Source: Desulfovibrio sp. | GTDB taxonomy: Bacteria; Desulfobacterota; Desulfovibrionia; Desulfovibrionales; Desulfovibrionaceae | Reading direction: 5' to 3' | Length of the DNA: 5,935 bases | NCBI GenBank assembly: GCA_031281815.1 | Contig: JAITEY010000232.1 | Location: forward strand, 1 to 5,935 | Part shown: one piece after another, positions 1 through 5,935 of the stretch | Position numbering within the stretch: position 1 is the first letter of the stretch | Layout of the letters: every line of letters starts with the position of its first letter | Translations under genes and position numbers: made by a program | Notes under the pieces: generated by a model | The model's input: the letters and a program-made list of their open reading frames with translations, nothing else | What the model was told of the DNA's origin: nothing | The model's database searches: none

Positions 1-120
1 GACTATAAAAAAATTAATATACTGAAATTATTAGATATATTTTTTAGGAAGATGCATAAAAAGGCAAATAAGGCGGTTTCCGATGCGGTTTTTATGCGTG
101 CCTTGTTAGACATGGGTTAG
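1..120 (+). CDS. C-terminal tail of an unidentified gene running in from the left edge (partial)
   Basis: Frame 1 is open from the first base to a TAG at 118-120, giving 39 residues. The other two forward frames hit stops within the first 25 bases, which is notable in such AT-rich DNA. The peptide looks protein-like: a Lys/Ile/Leu/Phe-rich stretch (DYKKINILKLLDIFF), then a basic segment (RKMHKKANK), ending RALLDMG. It contains no domain I recognise. The first 60 bases are about 17% GC, then the same reading frame continues into GC-richer codons. AT-rich genes in GC-rich genomes are often acquired, for example surface-polysaccharide genes, but nothing here proves that. An alternative is a 22-codon ORF starting at ATG 52, which has AGGAAG immediately before it but almost no spacing. 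The continuous upstream frame makes a truncated larger gene more likely. The product is unknown. Confidence 0.45.
   Translation, partial: DYKKINILKLLDIFFRKMHKKANKAVSDAVFMRALLDMG
54..97. repeat. Inverted repeat with perfect 9-bp arms
   Basis: GCATAAAAA at 54-62 is exactly complementary to TTTTTATGC at 89-97. The pairing can extend outward by one wobble pair (53/98) and one A-T pair (52/99). The 26-base interior contains a small CGG-TTT-CCG hairpin at 74-82. The repeat lies inside the likely coding tail at 1-120, so it may be chance. It could also act as a weak terminator, since the right arm is a T-run on the plus strand, or as a protein-binding dyad. Confidence 0.4.
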
Positions 121-288
121 ATGCGTCAGCCCTGCCCGCCTGTCGCGAGCAATTTGCCTCCGACGGCAATCTTCGTACGAAAACACGCAGGCGGCGACAT
201 TGCGTTCGCGGATTTTAGGATGCGTCTGCGCTGCCGGCGCCGCGTACGGGGCTGGCCGCGCCGCACTCGGGGCTGTCGCACTCGGGGC
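121..288. other. Non-coding spacer with short dyads
   Basis: I find no convincing gene here: open frames in this stretch run on into the tRNA gene and have Arg/Pro/Ala-rich, low-information translations. Visible structure includes a TTGCC/GGCAA hairpin (154-158 with 165-169, 6-nt loop) followed by TCTT, which could be a weak terminator for the left-edge gene. There is a perfect 10-bp palindrome TTCGTACGAA at 172-181. A 7-bp inverted pair, CCGCCTG (136-142) and CAGGCGG (188-194), encloses both. Confidence 0.4.
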
Positions 289-289
289 T
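262..289 (+). repeat. Two tandem 13-bp direct repeats abutting the tRNA promoter
   Basis: CGCACTCGGGGCT occurs at 262-274 and again at 277-289, a 15-bp period. A related CGGGGCT lies at 247-253. The last base of the second copy is the first T of the -35 element of the tRNA-Pro promoter, so a protein bound here would touch RNA polymerase. The function is inferred only from position. Confidence 0.6.
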
Positions 290-317
290 TGACGGAATCC
301 CGCCCGTGGATTAGAAA
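289..317 (+). promoter_or_regulatory. Sigma70-type promoter of tRNA-Pro
   Basis: The -35 hexamer is TTGACG at 289-294 (5 of 6 consensus bases). A 17-bp spacer separates it from TAGAAA at 312-317 (4 of 6). Transcription would start around 323-325, only a few bases before the mature tRNA 5' end at 328. The bases after the -10 are GC-rich (CGGCGC), the kind of discriminator known from stringently controlled stable-RNA promoters. That form of regulation is inferred, not shown. Confidence 0.65.
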
Positions 318-327
318 CGGCGCATGT

Positions 328-405
328 CGGGATGTAGCGCAGCCTGGCCAGCGCACCTGAATGGGGTTCAGGGGGTCGGAGGTTCAAATCCTCTCATCCC
401 GACCA
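328..405 (+). tRNA. tRNA-Pro, anticodon GGG
   Basis: The full cloverleaf can be folded by eye. The acceptor stem pairs CGGGATG (328-334) with CATCCCG (395-401), all 7 bp. The D stem pairs GCGC (337-340) with GCGC (351-354). The anticodon stem pairs CCTGA (356-360) with TCAGG (368-372). The T stem is GGAGG (378-382) with CCTCT (390-394), one G-U pair, around a TTCAAAT loop. The 7-base anticodon loop ATGGGGT (361-367) places GGG at 363-365, which reads proline codons CCC and CCU. The discriminator is A402, and the 3' CCA (403-405) is encoded in the DNA. The variable loop is short (5 nt). It stands as a single tRNA with its own promoter and terminator and is not visibly disrupted by an integrated element. 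Confidence 0.96.
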
Positions 406-415
406 GAAATTACAA

Positions 416-450
416 GGGGGGTTACGGTAGGTATCGTAAACCCTCTTTCT
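416..450 (+). terminator. Intrinsic terminator after tRNA-Pro
   Basis: Positions 418-426 (GGGGTTACG) pair with 435-443 (CGTAAACCC), leaving one G-A mismatch at 421/440 and an 8-nt loop. The G417-T444 wobble and G416-C445 pair extend the stem. It is followed by TTTCT, a short imperfect U-tract. It starts 10 nt past the tRNA CCA end, a sensible place to stop the tRNA transcript. Confidence 0.6.
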
Positions 451-498
451 GTACAGGTCCCGCCGGGATAACACCATGAGAGTGCCGGCTGAACTACT

Positions 499-528
499 TT
501 GAACGTATTAACCCGCGCATGACATTAT
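499..528 (+). promoter_or_regulatory. Candidate promoter of the liv operon
   Basis: TTGAAC at 499-504 (4 of 6 consensus) is followed after 18 bp by CATTAT at 523-528 (4 of 6). It is the best sigma70-like pair I find between the tRNA terminator and the first liv gene. It would give an untranslated leader of about 120 nt. That leader contains a GGTTTTAACC palindrome (553-562) and small alternative GC hairpins near 568-589. A weaker TTGAGC at 530-535 has no good -10 partner. Transcription could also start elsewhere or need an activator. Confidence 0.35.
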
Positions 529-643
529 CTTGAGCGGATAGTGTCGCGTAAGGGTTTTAACCGGTCGGCCCGTTCTTTGGGCATTACCCCCCTACTATGC
601 TTAAGGTCACGGCGTCACCGGACAAGCCGCCGCCGGGCGATGT

Positions 644-648
644 GAGGA
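644..648 (+). promoter_or_regulatory. Ribosome binding site that sets the binding-protein start
   Basis: GAGGA at 644-648 sits 5 nt before ATG 654 and 8 nt before the adjacent ATG 657. The more upstream in-frame ATG at 597 is preceded by C-rich sequence without a Shine-Dalgarno match. It would also put 19 Pro/Asp-containing residues ahead of the signal peptide. This supports initiation at 654 or 657. Confidence 0.7.
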
Positions 649-653
649 TACGC

Positions 654-1778
654 ATGATGACGAAAAAATTCAGGATGCTGCTGTGTATTGTTGCGCTGTG
701 CATGATGCCGGGCCTTGCCGGGGCCGGGAGCGTGCGCATCGGCCTGATGTGTCCCCTGACCGGCAGTTGGGCGAGCGAAGGGCAAGACATGCGCCGCATT
801 GTTTCCCTTCTGGCCGCCGAAGTGAACAAGTCCGGCGGCATCAACGGGTCCGCCGTCGAACTGGTGGTGGAAGACGACGGCGGTGCCCCCCGCACGGCCG
901 CCTTGGCCGCGCAAAAACTGGCCGCCGGCGGCGTGGTCGCCGTCATCGGCACCTACGGGTCCGCTGTGACCGAGGCTTCCCAGGATATCCTGAACGAAGC
1001 CGAAATTCTCCAGATCGCCACAGGCTCCACCAGTGTGCGTCTTACGGAAAAAAAACTCCCGTATTTCTTCCGCACCTGCCCGCGCGACGATGAACAGGGC
1101 AGGGTGGCGGCGCGCTATATTACGGAAGCGAACTACCGGAATATCGCGGTGCTGCACGACAATTCCTCCTACGCGCGGGGTCTGGCCGAAGAAACCAGAA
1201 CGCTGCTGGACAAGGCCGGACGCAACGTCGTCTTCTTCGACGCCCTGACTCCCAAGGAACGCGACTACTCCGCCATCCTGACCAGACTGCGCGCAAGCGC
1301 GCCCGACCTCGTCTTTTTCACGGGCTATTACCCGGAAGCTGCCCTGCTGCTCCGTCAGAAACGGGAAATGGGCTGGAACGTGCCCATGATGGGCGGCGAC
1401 GCCGTCAACAATCCCGACTTGCTGAAAATCGCGGGAACGGCCGCTGCCGCTGGTTTCCGCTTCATCAGTCCTCCCGTGCCCGCCGACCTTACCGGCGAGC
1501 GGGGCAAGGCTTTTCTGGCCGCCTACCGGGCCGAATACAAGGCGGAGCCGCAATCCGTGTGGGCCGTTCTGGCCGGGGACGCTTTCAACGTTCTTGTCGA
1601 AGCCCTGCGCCGTACCCGTCCCGCCGCCGCACCCGCGGCCGCTTACCTGAAAAACGACCTCGGGAGCTTCCCCGGCATCACCGGCGTTTTCTCTTTCGAT
1701 GCCAAGGGCGACCGCGCGGGCGACCTGTACCTGCTTTACGAAGTCAACGCGGAAGGCGCTTTTAAAGCCGGGCCGTAA
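654..1778 (+). CDS. livK: Periplasmic branched-chain amino-acid binding protein (LivJ/LivK type)
   Basis: This is the solute-binding component of the importer encoded downstream. It captures leucine, isoleucine or valine, or related amino acids, in the periplasm and delivers them to LivH/LivM. The protein has 374 residues from ATG 654. Residues 1-24 form a Sec signal peptide: basic MMTKKFR, a hydrophobic core, then AGA before the likely cleavage at 24/25. No lipobox cysteine is placed for a lipoprotein. The mature protein follows the type I periplasmic-binding fold of the Peripla_BP_6 family: VRIGLMCPLTG (27-37), NKSGGING (58-65), VVAVIGTYGSAVT (94-106), GSTS in the ligand-site region (124-127), FRTCPRDDEQG (139-149), GYYPEA (224-229) and GGD (247-249). 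Length is normal for the family. It is first in the operon, 10 nt before livH. Substrate choice (LivJ versus LivK, or another amino acid or amide) cannot be read from sequence alone. Confidence 0.93.
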   Translation: MMTKKFRMLLCIVALCMMPGLAGAGSVRIGLMCPLTGSWASEGQDMRRIVSLLAAEVNKSGGINGSAVELVVEDDGGAPRTAALAAQKLAAGGVVAVIGTYGSAVTEASQDILNEAEILQIATGSTSVRLTEKKLPYFFRTCPRDDEQGRVAARYITEANYRNIAVLHDNSSYARGLAEETRTLLDKAGRNVVFFDALTPKERDYSAILTRLRASAPDLVFFTGYYPEAALLLRQKREMGWNVPMMGGDAVNNPDLLKIAGTAAAAGFRFISPPVPADLTGERGKAFLAAYRAEYKAEPQSVWAVLAGDAFNVLVEALRRTRPAAAPAAAYLKNDLGSFPGITGVFSFDAKGDRAGDLYLLYEVNAEGAFKAGP

Positions 1779-1788
1779 ACGGACCCGT

Positions 1789-2694
1789 ATGGATCAGCTG
1801 TTCCAGCAACTCGTCAACGGTCTGGCCGTCGGCGGCATCTACGCTCTGGTGGCCCTCGGCTACACCATGGTTTACGGCGTGCTCAAGCTCATCAACTTCG
1901 CGCACGGCGACCTGTTTACCATCGGGGCCTATTTGGGGTTGACCCTGTTCGTCGCCATGGGGTCGGCCGGCACGCTGCCCGGATTTGCCGCCGTCCTGCC
2001 GGTCGCGGTCATGGTCATGGGGCTGACAGCCCTGCTGGGCGGCGTGCTGGAACGGGTCGCCTACCGCCCCCTGCGCAAGGCCGGGCGGCTGTCCGCCGTG
2101 GTGTCCGCTCTGGGGGCCTCCATTTTTTTCCAGAACGCGGTTATGCTCGTCTGGGGAGCCAATTACGAAGTGTATCCGGAGGTCATGCGGCCCTCGGCCG
2201 TCATTTTCCTGTTCGACACGGGCGTTCCGCTCATCCGCCTGCTCATCATCGGCGTTTCCCTCCTGCTCATGCTGACCCTGTACGGCTTCATCCACCATAC
2301 CCGCACGGGAACGGCCGTCCGCGCGGCCGCCATCGACCAGGGCGCTGCCGCGCTGATGGGCATCAACGTGAACCGCATCATTACCCTGGTGTTTCTCATC
2401 GGGGCGGGTCTCGGCGGCGCGGCGGGGATCATGGTGGGGATGTCGTACGGGCAGATTGATTTCAGCATGGGGTTCTCCTACGGACTCAAGGCGTTCACCG
2501 CCGCCGTGCTGGGCGGCATCGGCAATATTCCCGGCGCCATGCTCGGCGGGATGCTGCTGGGGCTGATCGAGACGCTGGGCTCGGCCTACCTGACCATCGC
2601 CTGGAAGGACGCCATTTCCTTTCTTGTGCTCATCCTCATTCTGATTATCCGTCCCACGGGCATTCTCGGGGAACGAACGGCGGAAAAACTATGA
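1789..2694 (+). CDS. livH: Branched-chain amino-acid ABC transporter permease LivH
   Basis: This is one of the two inner-membrane subunits forming the translocation path. It has 301 residues, close to the roughly 300 usual for LivH. The N-terminus carries the family hallmark: GLAVGGIYALVALGYTMVYG (11-30), then INFAHGDLFTIGAY. The C-terminal half has the AVLGGIGNIPGAMLGG segment (239-254), the conserved loop expected to contact the ATPases, and it ends with a hydrophobic helix and RPTGILGER. By eye there are about eight hydrophobic segments. I chose ATG 1789 because the LivH homology begins exactly there; in-frame residues upstream overlap the binding-protein gene and are unlike the family. 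The Shine-Dalgarno is weak (GGA at 1781-1783), so translation may be coupled to the gene before. Its stop overlaps the livM start (ATGA at 2691-2694). Confidence 0.95.
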   Translation: MDQLFQQLVNGLAVGGIYALVALGYTMVYGVLKLINFAHGDLFTIGAYLGLTLFVAMGSAGTLPGFAAVLPVAVMVMGLTALLGGVLERVAYRPLRKAGRLSAVVSALGASIFFQNAVMLVWGANYEVYPEVMRPSAVIFLFDTGVPLIRLLIIGVSLLLMLTLYGFIHHTRTGTAVRAAAIDQGAAALMGINVNRIITLVFLIGAGLGGAAGIMVGMSYGQIDFSMGFSYGLKAFTAAVLGGIGNIPGAMLGGMLLGLIETLGSAYLTIAWKDAISFLVLILILIIRPTGILGERTAEKL

Positions 2695-3736
2695 CGAACG
2701 CGCCGCGCCCCGAAAACACGCGGAGGTCCGCGCCCTCTTCCGGGCCGCTCCGGACGAAGCCCGGAGCCGTCCTTCAGCACGCGAAAATCCCCGCCCTCAT
2801 CGCCCTGACGGCGCTCGCGGCCGTGTTGCCCCTGGCGCTGAACCCGTACTGGACCGCGGTGTTCGTCAGCATAGGGCTGGGCGCCCTGCTTTCCCTGTCG
2901 CTCAACGTCATTCTCGGCCGGGCGGGCATCTTCAACATGGGACACGCCGCGTTTTACGCCGTGGGTGCCTATGTCACGGCCATACTCAACACCCGGTACC
3001 AGATTCCCGTCCTCTGGCTTCTGCCCGTCGCAGGGGCGGCCTCCGGGTTGTGCGCTCTGCTCGCGGCCCGGCCCATCATTCACCTGCGCGGCGACTACCT
3101 GCTCATCGTCACCGTGGGCATTGTGGAAATCGTGCGCATAGCCCTGGTCAACGATGTGGGCGGACTGACCGGCGGGGCCAACGGCATTTTCGGCATCGCC
3201 CGGCCGGAAATTTTCGGCATCCGCATCCGCCGCGACATCCAGTTTTATTACCTGGTCTGGGGCGCCGTGGGTCTGACCGTCGCGCTCTTTTCCCGCCTGG
3301 ACCGTTCGCGGGTGGGCCGCGCCCTGTCCTGCATCAAGGAAGACGACACGGCCGCCGAGGGTTGCGGCATCGACGTCGCCCGGTACAAACTGCTGGCCTT
3401 CGGGCTGGGCGCGTTCTGGGCGGGCATGGCCGGCGCCCTGTTCGCGGCCAAAATGACCATTATTTCGCCGGGGTCGTTTACGTTTTGGGATTCCGTCCTG
3501 CTTTTCGCCGCCGTAACCCTGGGGGGCGGCAGTCAGGCAGGGGCTGTTTTGGGAGCTTTTCTGGTCTTCGGCCTGCCGGAAATTTTCCGCGATTTCGCGA
3601 GCGCGCGCATGCTGGTGTTCGGCCTGGCCCTCATGGCCATGATGGTTGTCCGGCCCCAGGGCCTTCTGCCGCCGGCCCCGCGCCGTTACGACACGCGCTT
3701 TCGCGCGCGCGGGGGACGGGCCGCCGGGGACGGGGC

Positions 3737-3740
<4 letters not shown>
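2691..3740 (+). CDS. livM: Branched-chain amino-acid ABC transporter permease LivM
   Basis: This is the second inner-membrane subunit, pairing with LivH. It has 349 residues, typical of shorter LivM proteins; the E. coli protein is longer. A polar, Pro/Arg-rich N-terminus of about 30 residues precedes the first membrane helix (about 33-50). Family markers are SLNVILGRAGIFNMGHAAFYAVGAY-like sequence around 70-94 (with G84-H85-A86), then GGLTGGANGI, and near the end FWDSVLLFAAVTLGGGSQAGAVLGA. I count roughly nine to ten hydrophobic segments. The final residues (RARGGRAAGDGA) are unconserved, and their DNA contains GGGGACGGG twice (3712-3720 and 3726-3734). The second copy lies just before the livG start and may serve as its weak ribosome site. 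It overlaps livH and livG by 4 nt each, suggesting translational coupling. Confidence 0.95.
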
Positions 3741-4498
<758 letters not shown>

Positions 4499-4514
4499 TT
4501 CCAGAGGGAGGCGC

Positions 4515-4519
4515 GGAGG
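4515..4519 (+). promoter_or_regulatory. Strong Shine-Dalgarno of livF
   Basis: GGAGG lies 4 nt before ATG 4524 in the 25-nt livG-livF gap. It fixes the livF start over in-frame upstream codons that overlap livG. It is the clearest ribosome site in the operon. Confidence 0.8.
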
Positions 4520-4523
4520 CGGC

Positions 4524-5231
4524 ATGTTTCTGGAAGTGGACGAGTTGCGCGCCGGGTACGGCCCTGTGCAGGTTCTGCACGGGATCAGCCTGCACGTGGA
4601 AAAAGGCGAAATCGTCACCATTCTGGGCGCCAACGGGGCGGGCAAGACCACCACGCTGCTGTCCGTCAGCGGTCTGGCGGACATCACGGGCGGAGCCGTC
4701 CGGCTGCGCGGCAAAGACATTCATACCCTGCCCGCCGACGAAATCGTCGCCCGAGGTCTGACCCAGGCGCCGGAAGGACGTCGTATTTTCGGTCCCCTTT
4801 CGGTTATGGAAAACCTGCGTCTGGGCGCTTTTACCGTCAAAGATCGGAAGGCCGTCGCCCGCACCCTGGAGCAGGTTTTCGAACTTTTTCCCCGCCTGAG
4901 CGAGCGCCGTTCCCAACCGGCCGGCACACTTTCCGGCGGCGAACAACAAATGTTGGCCATCGCCCGCGCGCTTATGGCGCGGCCGCGCCTGCTGCTGCTC
5001 GACGAGCCGTCTCTGGGCCTCGCCCCGCTGCTGGTCAAGGCCATTTTCGAGACGGTGCACGCGATCAACGAAAGCGGCGTTACCGTACTCCTCGTGGAGC
5101 AGAACGCCCGCGCCGCCCTTAAACTGGCCCGGCGCGGCTACATCCTTGAAATGGGACGCATCGTCATGGAAGGCGACGCAGCCGCCCTGCTCGCCGACCC
5201 CGGCGTGCAACAGGCCTATCTGGGCGGCTGA
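4524..5231 (+). CDS. livF: Branched-chain amino-acid ABC transporter ATPase LivF
   Basis: This is the second cytoplasmic ATPase, partner of LivG. It has 235 residues, the usual LivF size. Motifs in order: aromatic Y12 in the A-loop (AGYG), Walker A GANGAGKTT (35-43), Q-loop TQAPEGRRIF (80-89, a standard LivF feature), signature LSGGEQQ (136-142), Walker B LLLLDEPSLGLAP (156-168) and VEQN (191-194). In VEQN a glutamine replaces the H-loop histidine, as is normal for LivF. It ends in QQAYLGG, the typical family terminus. It is the last gene of the operon, and the next gene points the opposite way. All ATPase motifs are intact. Confidence 0.96.
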   Translation: MFLEVDELRAGYGPVQVLHGISLHVEKGEIVTILGANGAGKTTTLLSVSGLADITGGAVRLRGKDIHTLPADEIVARGLTQAPEGRRIFGPLSVMENLRLGAFTVKDRKAVARTLEQVFELFPRLSERRSQPAGTLSGGEQQMLAIARALMARPRLLLLDEPSLGLAPLLVKAIFETVHAINESGVTVLLVEQNARAALKLARRGYILEMGRIVMEGDAAALLADPGVQQAYLGG

Positions 5232-5289
5232 CGGCAAACGCGGATACAACACGGGGGTTGCGCATAGGCATTGCAATTTTGATTGTATA

Positions 5290-5344
5290 CGCCTCCGGCG
5301 GCCGAGGCTCTGCCCCGGACCCGGCAGTGGAATGATTCCCCTGC
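5290..5344. repeat. Tandem GC-rich hairpins, likely dispersed intergenic repeat and terminator region
   Basis: Three hairpins sit in the gap between the convergent genes. CGCC-TCC-GGCG lies at 5290-5300. An arm at 5300-5308 pairs with 5312-5320 around TCT, with two mismatches. An arm at 5324-5332 pairs with 5336-5344 around TGA, 8 of 9 bp. Sequences of the form GCCTCCGGCGGCC plus a GGCTCTGCC stem are, from memory, common between genes in Desulfovibrio and some other GC-rich bacteria, so I read this as a degenerate copy. No proper U-tract follows on either strand, so termination, if it occurs here, is not textbook. Closer to livF only a weak TTGC/GCAA hairpin followed by TTTTGATT (near 5259-5285) is visible. 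Confidence 0.55.
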
Positions 5345-5410
5345 ACCCCCGATTGAGACTTCGACAAGTTATCTTTGTGGGGACGGCTTGAGCAGGCGCA
5401 AGGTCGAACA

Positions 5411-5935
5411 TTACAGCGCCCGCATCCATTCGTCCCGCAGGGGGATTGCGCCGTTTAGGGCCGCCGCAATACGGCGCATGGCCGGCTCCCGATCTTCAGG
5501 CAGGTGCGCGCGAATCGTCAGGTAATTGCTGGCGTGGTTGGCCATGAACCAGCCGTTGTTCAGATGCGTGTTCGCAAACATGAGACCCAATTCCTGCACG
5601 AAGTCAACGCCTTCAGGGAGCACCAGGTCGCCGCTCCGCAAGCGTTCATAAATCGGGGCGTCTTCGGCCACCATCAACGACAGGGCGCCGACGTACTCTG
5701 GATCGACGGCGCTGAGCACGCGCCCGGTTTCCACGGCATGCTCGCGGCTTCTATCCTTGCCCGCCAGCCCCAAAATCACGGTAACGGAGAGCGCGAAACC
5801 GGCCTTTTTCAGACGACGCGCCTGTTCAATGAGTTTTTCCGGGGTCGACCCCTTGCGGATATCCTTGAGCACGTCCGGATGCCCGCTTTCTATGCCGTAA
5901 TAAATCAGGGACAAGCCCATGTCGCGCAGGCGGGC
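5411..5935 (-). CDS. C-terminal part of a radical SAM protein (5' end beyond the window)
   Basis: The 174 visible residues run from the right edge (ARLRDMG...) to a TAA at 5411-5413; the methionine at 5918-5920 is internal. The fragment covers the last part of a radical SAM barrel: IYYGIESGHPDVLKDIRKG near residues 10-30, where the ESG strand and turn are characteristic, then AGFALSVTVILGLAGKDRSREHA. A C-terminal extension follows with GALSLMVAEDAPIYERL, FANTHLNNGWFMANHASNYL and LPEDREPAM. The ANHASNYL and LPED segments match a family of radical SAM proteins related to COG1032 that I recall from anaerobes; the reaction is not known to me. The [4Fe-4S]-binding CxxxCxxC motif would lie upstream, outside the window. 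It converges on the liv operon and has no evident link to transport. Confidence 0.85.
   Translation of the reverse strand, partial: ARLRDMGLSLIYYGIESGHPDVLKDIRKGSTPEKLIEQARRLKKAGFALSVTVILGLAGKDRSREHAVETGRVLSAVDPEYVGALSLMVAEDAPIYERLRSGDLVLPEGVDFVQELGLMFANTHLNNGWFMANHASNYLTIRAHLPEDREPAMRRIAAALNGAIPLRDEWMRAL

Noticed and set aside
106..387. Open frames on both strands across the tRNA region
   Set aside because: They run through the tRNA gene, have Arg/Pro/Ala-rich translations typical of antiphase reading in GC-rich DNA, and lack ribosome sites.
328..405. tRNA-Pro as an integration (att) site for a mobile element
   Set aside because: There is no integrase gene and no duplicate of the tRNA 3' end in the window, and the DNA directly downstream is a housekeeping-type liv operon.
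577..600. Sigma54-like promoter before the liv operon
   Set aside because: The GG near 579 lacks a GC at the required spacing, so the -24/-12 pattern is not met.
597..653. Upstream in-frame start for the binding protein at ATG 597
   Set aside because: There is no Shine-Dalgarno before it, and it would bury the signal peptide behind 19 polar residues. ATG 654 has GAGGA at proper spacing and begins a normal signal peptide.
615..1553. Long minus-strand open frame opposite the binding-protein gene
   Set aside because: It is antisense to a clear family member and its Gly/Gln/His/Arg-rich translation shows no domain. It is a shadow of GC-biased third codon positions.
3050..3736. Possible long N-terminal extension of LivG
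   Set aside because: The upstream part is livM read in another frame and is Arg/Pro/Gly-rich. LivG homology begins exactly at ATG 3737, which overlaps the livM stop in the usual ATGA arrangement.

Overview
The window is ordinary GC-rich bacterial chromosome (coding regions look about 60-65% GC) carrying a complete branched-chain amino-acid ABC importer operon. The best guess at the organism is a GC-rich proteobacterium of the Desulfovibrio type. This rests on recall rather than a search: the radical SAM protein resembles homologues common in that group, and the livF/radical-SAM gap holds a GC-rich hairpin sequence of a kind I associate with Desulfovibrionaceae intergenic spaces.

Layout, left to right. 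Positions 1-120 read as the open 3' end of a gene entering from the left. Its first 60 bases are only about 17% GC, very unlike the rest, which hints at acquired or surface-polysaccharide-type DNA. Positions 121-288 hold no gene but contain palindromic and directly repeated short sequences. A good sigma70-type promoter (289-317) leads directly to a tRNA-Pro(GGG) gene (328-405), followed by a likely intrinsic terminator (416-450). A leader of about 200 bases with a plausible promoter (499-528) then precedes five same-strand genes.

The five genes form one transcription unit: a periplasmic binding protein (654-1778), permeases LivH (1789-2694) and LivM (2691-3740), and ATPases LivG (3737-4498) and LivF (4524-5231). 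Spacing is tight: 10 nt, a 4-nt ATGA overlap, a 4-nt ATGA overlap, then 25 nt with a strong Shine-Dalgarno. The binding protein captures the amino acid in the periplasm, LivH/LivM form the membrane channel, and LivG/LivF power import by ATP hydrolysis.

To the right, on the minus strand and convergent with the operon, is the C-terminal 174 residues of a radical SAM protein (5411-5935, cut by the window edge). The 179-nt gap between them contains tandem hairpins that look like a degenerate dispersed repeat and may end transcription from both sides.

I see no transposase, phage gene, CRISPR array or evidence of a new system. The most useful loose ends are the AT-rich left-edge gene tail, the repeats abutting the tRNA promoter, the altered signature and D-loop residues in LivG, and the hairpin repeat downstream of livF.
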